From DAOUAG01 sp034432935 (GTDB lineage Bacteria; Chloroflexota; Dehalococcoidia; SM23-28-2; RBG-16-64-32), in the NCBI GenBank assembly GCA_034432935.1, contig DAOUBD010000033.1, positions 1-38,834 on the forward strand: a stretch of DNA of 38,834 nt. Direction: 5' to 3'. Under the pieces are notes generated by a model, which made no database searches, was not told where the DNA came from, and saw nothing but the letters and a program-made list of their open reading frames with translations. The translations under genes and the position numbers were made by a program. Each line of letters begins with the position of its first letter. Within the stretch, counting starts at the first letter, position 1. Below are positions 37,132 through 38,834 of the stretch, piece after piece.

Positions 37132-38727
37132 ATGAGAAAACTGGGGGCGATTGCGGCAGTCCTTCTCTTAGTGTTGGTGCTTTCTCCTTCTGGAGGCGGC
37201 CCCGCTGGCGCTACGACGTTGGCCCCGGTGTACGCCGTATCCCTTTCCAGCTCTTCCCCGGGTGCCAACGCAGACATCACGGTGGACTACCAGGTGGAGA
37301 ATCCTGATGCTTTGGAGACCCACCACGTTACGTTCATGCCGGCCGCATTTGGCGTGGCCGATGACGCCGCGATTACAAACGGGGCAAAAGTAGGTTCGAT
37401 CCTCATGGGTGTGACGGAGTCCCATGCCAACGGCAACTGCGGGGAAGGCTCGTTCCTGAGCACGGACCTCCTCGACGCCACCACGGACACCAACAACACG
37501 TTGCCCGACACGCCGAGGATCCCTGATCCGGGCTGGCCCGGGTTCGCCGATAGCGACTCCAACAACCTGCCCGACGCCGTCGACAAGTACCCCACGTTCC
37601 TCAAGAACCTCTTCCCGGGCCTGACTCCCCGGTCCAGGGCCTACGCTGGGGATACGGACGGGTATGGGGTGAAGCGGGTGGTCAACGTGCTGGTGTTCGA
37701 CCCGGGCACCGCGCTCCCCGGGATGTCGCCCATGGACCCGTCCTTGGGCTACATCGTGGTGATGGTGCTGCAAGACCCTACGGCGCCTCCGGTGGCCGGC
37801 AGCTTTGTTACTGATTCCTGCACCCCTCTCCATATCATCAGGCAGGAGCTGGGCAAGACGTCCGATAACTTCCAGACGCCGGGAAACGAGGCGAACCAGA
37901 TCTACCGGACGAACCCGACATCTGACGGCACGTACACGTTCATGGACTACGGCCGCACCATCCGTGACCTGGACAGCGATGGCATCGAGAATACGTTGGA
38001 CAGCTGCCCCTCGGTCAGCACGCCCCTTTGGAACCCCCGGGTCAACGACTATACGTACGACGTTGATCTGGACGGTATTCCCGGGCAAGACGACTTCCCT
38101 CCGGGGGAGCAACTGAAGGCGGGCACCGGTTGCGACCCGACGCCCTTGACGAACACCAACGCCGGGGATCACGACGGCGATGGGTTCCTCAACCGTCAGG
38201 ACAACTGTCCGCTGGTGGCGAACCCCACGCAGGCTGACGCCGACGGCGATGGCATCGGCGACGCCTGCGACACCGTTCCTGTCGCCCCGGACGGGCATCT
38301 GCACGAGGTCTGCGTCACGGCGGACGTGGCGGTCGGTGCTGGAGGGCCGCCGAGTGCGCCGGCGTGCCCCGAGTTCGTTCTGGACATGGACAACGACGGC
38401 TACAACAGGGCGACCGAGGAGCACGTGGGCACGAACACCACGGACCCCTGCGGGACCGACGGTTGGCCCGCAGACCTGGTCGGGGGCGGGTTCACCGAAA
38501 ACCGGTTGAACATACAGGATCTGGGGTCGTACTTGGGTCCGGTGCGGTACATCAATACCGATGTCGGTACGCACCCTGGTGACGTCCGCTGGGATGTTGT
38601 GCCGGGAAGCGGTGGGGTTGGCAACGACATCAACATCATCGACTTGGGCAACATAGTATCCCTGAAGCCTCCCATGTTCGGGGGAGCGCTCGCCTTCAAC
38701 GGCCCCGTCTGCCCCTACCCGCCGTAG
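37132..38727 (+). CDS. Secreted protein with thrombospondin type 3 repeats and dockerin-like C-terminus
   Basis: This 531-aa exported protein has a signal peptide (about 1-27, MRKLGAIAAVLLLVLVLS). The N-terminal half is a beta-rich domain of unknown type. Calcium-binding Asp-rich repeats follow: DLDSDGIENTLDSCP, then DHDGDGFLNRQDNCP and DADGDGIGDACD, the last two forming a clear thrombospondin type 3 repeat. The C-terminal 80 residues contain two similar segments, NRLNIQDLGSYL and NDINIIDLGNIV, that resemble halves of a dockerin. The ending PPMFGG...FNGPVCPYPP recurs in surface proteins of uncultured Chloroflexota, to my recollection. It is probably a surface or extracellular matrix protein. 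A GGGGGT stretch precedes the ATG. Confidence 0.85.
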   Translation: MRKLGAIAAVLLLVLVLSPSGGGPAGATTLAPVYAVSLSSSSPGANADITVDYQVENPDALETHHVTFMPAAFGVADDAAITNGAKVGSILMGVTESHANGNCGEGSFLSTDLLDATTDTNNTLPDTPRIPDPGWPGFADSDSNNLPDAVDKYPTFLKNLFPGLTPRSRAYAGDTDGYGVKRVVNVLVFDPGTALPGMSPMDPSLGYIVVMVLQDPTAPPVAGSFVTDSCTPLHIIRQELGKTSDNFQTPGNEANQIYRTNPTSDGTYTFMDYGRTIRDLDSDGIENTLDSCPSVSTPLWNPRVNDYTYDVDLDGIPGQDDFPPGEQLKAGTGCDPTPLTNTNAGDHDGDGFLNRQDNCPLVANPTQADADGDGIGDACDTVPVAPDGHLHEVCVTADVAVGAGGPPSAPACPEFVLDMDNDGYNRATEEHVGTNTTDPCGTDGWPADLVGGGFTENRLNIQDLGSYLGPVRYINTDVGTHPGDVRWDVVPGSGGVGNDINIIDLGNIVSLKPPMFGGALAFNGPVCPYPP

Positions 38728-38834
38728 GCCCGGCGCCGGCGTCGATGCCGGCAGCGGTGTGGCGTCGGCTGGGCGGCGCTTAGGGCTGATGGGGAGCCGC
38801 GGCGAGGCATCGCGGGACAATGGTATTCTCTCTC

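Noticed and set aside
37168..38820. Long minus-strand open frame (550 codons) antisense to the surface protein gene
   Set aside because: It mirrors the coding frame of the plus-strand gene, is rich in Arg/Val/Gly as GC-rich shadows are, and has no recognisable domain. The plus frame has a signal peptide and thrombospondin repeats.
38728..38834. Possible terminator, promoter or gene start at the right edge
   Set aside because: GCCGGC repeats can pair, but there is no T-run, and no supported start codon with a ribosome site is visible before the window ends.

Overview
The window is GC-rich and gene-dense, with about 40 protein genes, many overlapping starts and stops, several GTG/TTG starts, and no gap of 300 bases or more without a gene. 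I see no rRNA, tRNA, CRISPR array, insertion sequence or phage gene. The best guess for the host is a Chloroflexota bacterium, probably of the Dehalococcoidia/SAR202 side. This is inferred from lipoproteins whose lipidated Cys is followed by a Gly run, a surface protein of the thrombospondin-type-3 plus dockerin-like kind, a family 5 uracil-DNA glycosylase, and a periplasmic nitrite-oxidoreductase-like operon. It is not proven by a marker gene.

Layout. 1-794: tail of an Lrp-type ligand-binding protein, convergent with UdgB. 843-4451 (minus): a three-gene set resembling methylmalonyl-CoA:pyruvate transcarboxylase (12S-like, 5S-like, biotin carrier). 4554-7838 (minus): LysM lipoprotein, M28 peptidase lipoprotein, small membrane protein, DoxX-like fusion. 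8076-8930 (plus): endonuclease IV. 8933-10662 (minus): LysR regulator, 7Fe/8Fe-type ferredoxin and a [2Fe-2S] ferredoxin. 10781-15461 (plus): a tightly coupled acyl-metabolism operon with an FlK-like thioesterase, a double-hotdog MaoC hydratase, two paralogous lipoproteins, a FabF-like ketosynthase, a PaaI-type thioesterase and an LpxL/PatA-type acyltransferase. 15487-19629 (minus): SDR, glycogen-debranching-type glucosidase, GT4 glycosyltransferase. 19862-22055: a small orphan gene, a CrtISO-like FAD oxidoreductase and a tail-anchored acidic protein. 22241-23317 (plus): a di-iron carboxylate (R2/ferritin-like) protein behind a strong promoter with palindromes, ending at an intrinsic terminator. 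23465-25555 (plus): an OmpR/EnvZ-type two-component pair.

25569-31836 (minus) is the most striking block: a four-gene operon for an exported molybdenum oxidoreductase of the type II DMSO reductase family. It holds a Tat-signalled catalytic subunit of 1165 aa, a four-cluster Fe-S subunit with the NxrB/NarH layout, a Tat-signalled haem-b-type gamma subunit and a TorD-type chaperone. A perfect CRP-type palindrome lies upstream. Size and Fe-S features favour a nitrite oxidoreductase/nitrate reductase-like enzyme over selenate, chlorate or ethylbenzene enzymes, but the substrate is not proven. The rest of the window holds an HD-GYP protein that has lost its HD pair (32054-33124), three coupled lipoprotein genes including a seven-bladed FG-GAP propeller (33223-36103), a membrane-anchored CopC-like protein (36312-36881) and a secreted thrombospondin-type-3/dockerin-like protein (37132-38727).

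The genes suggest an organism that carries out periplasmic redox chemistry on an oxyanion, uses biotin-dependent propionyl/methylmalonyl metabolism, and invests heavily in envelope lipids and surface lipoproteins.
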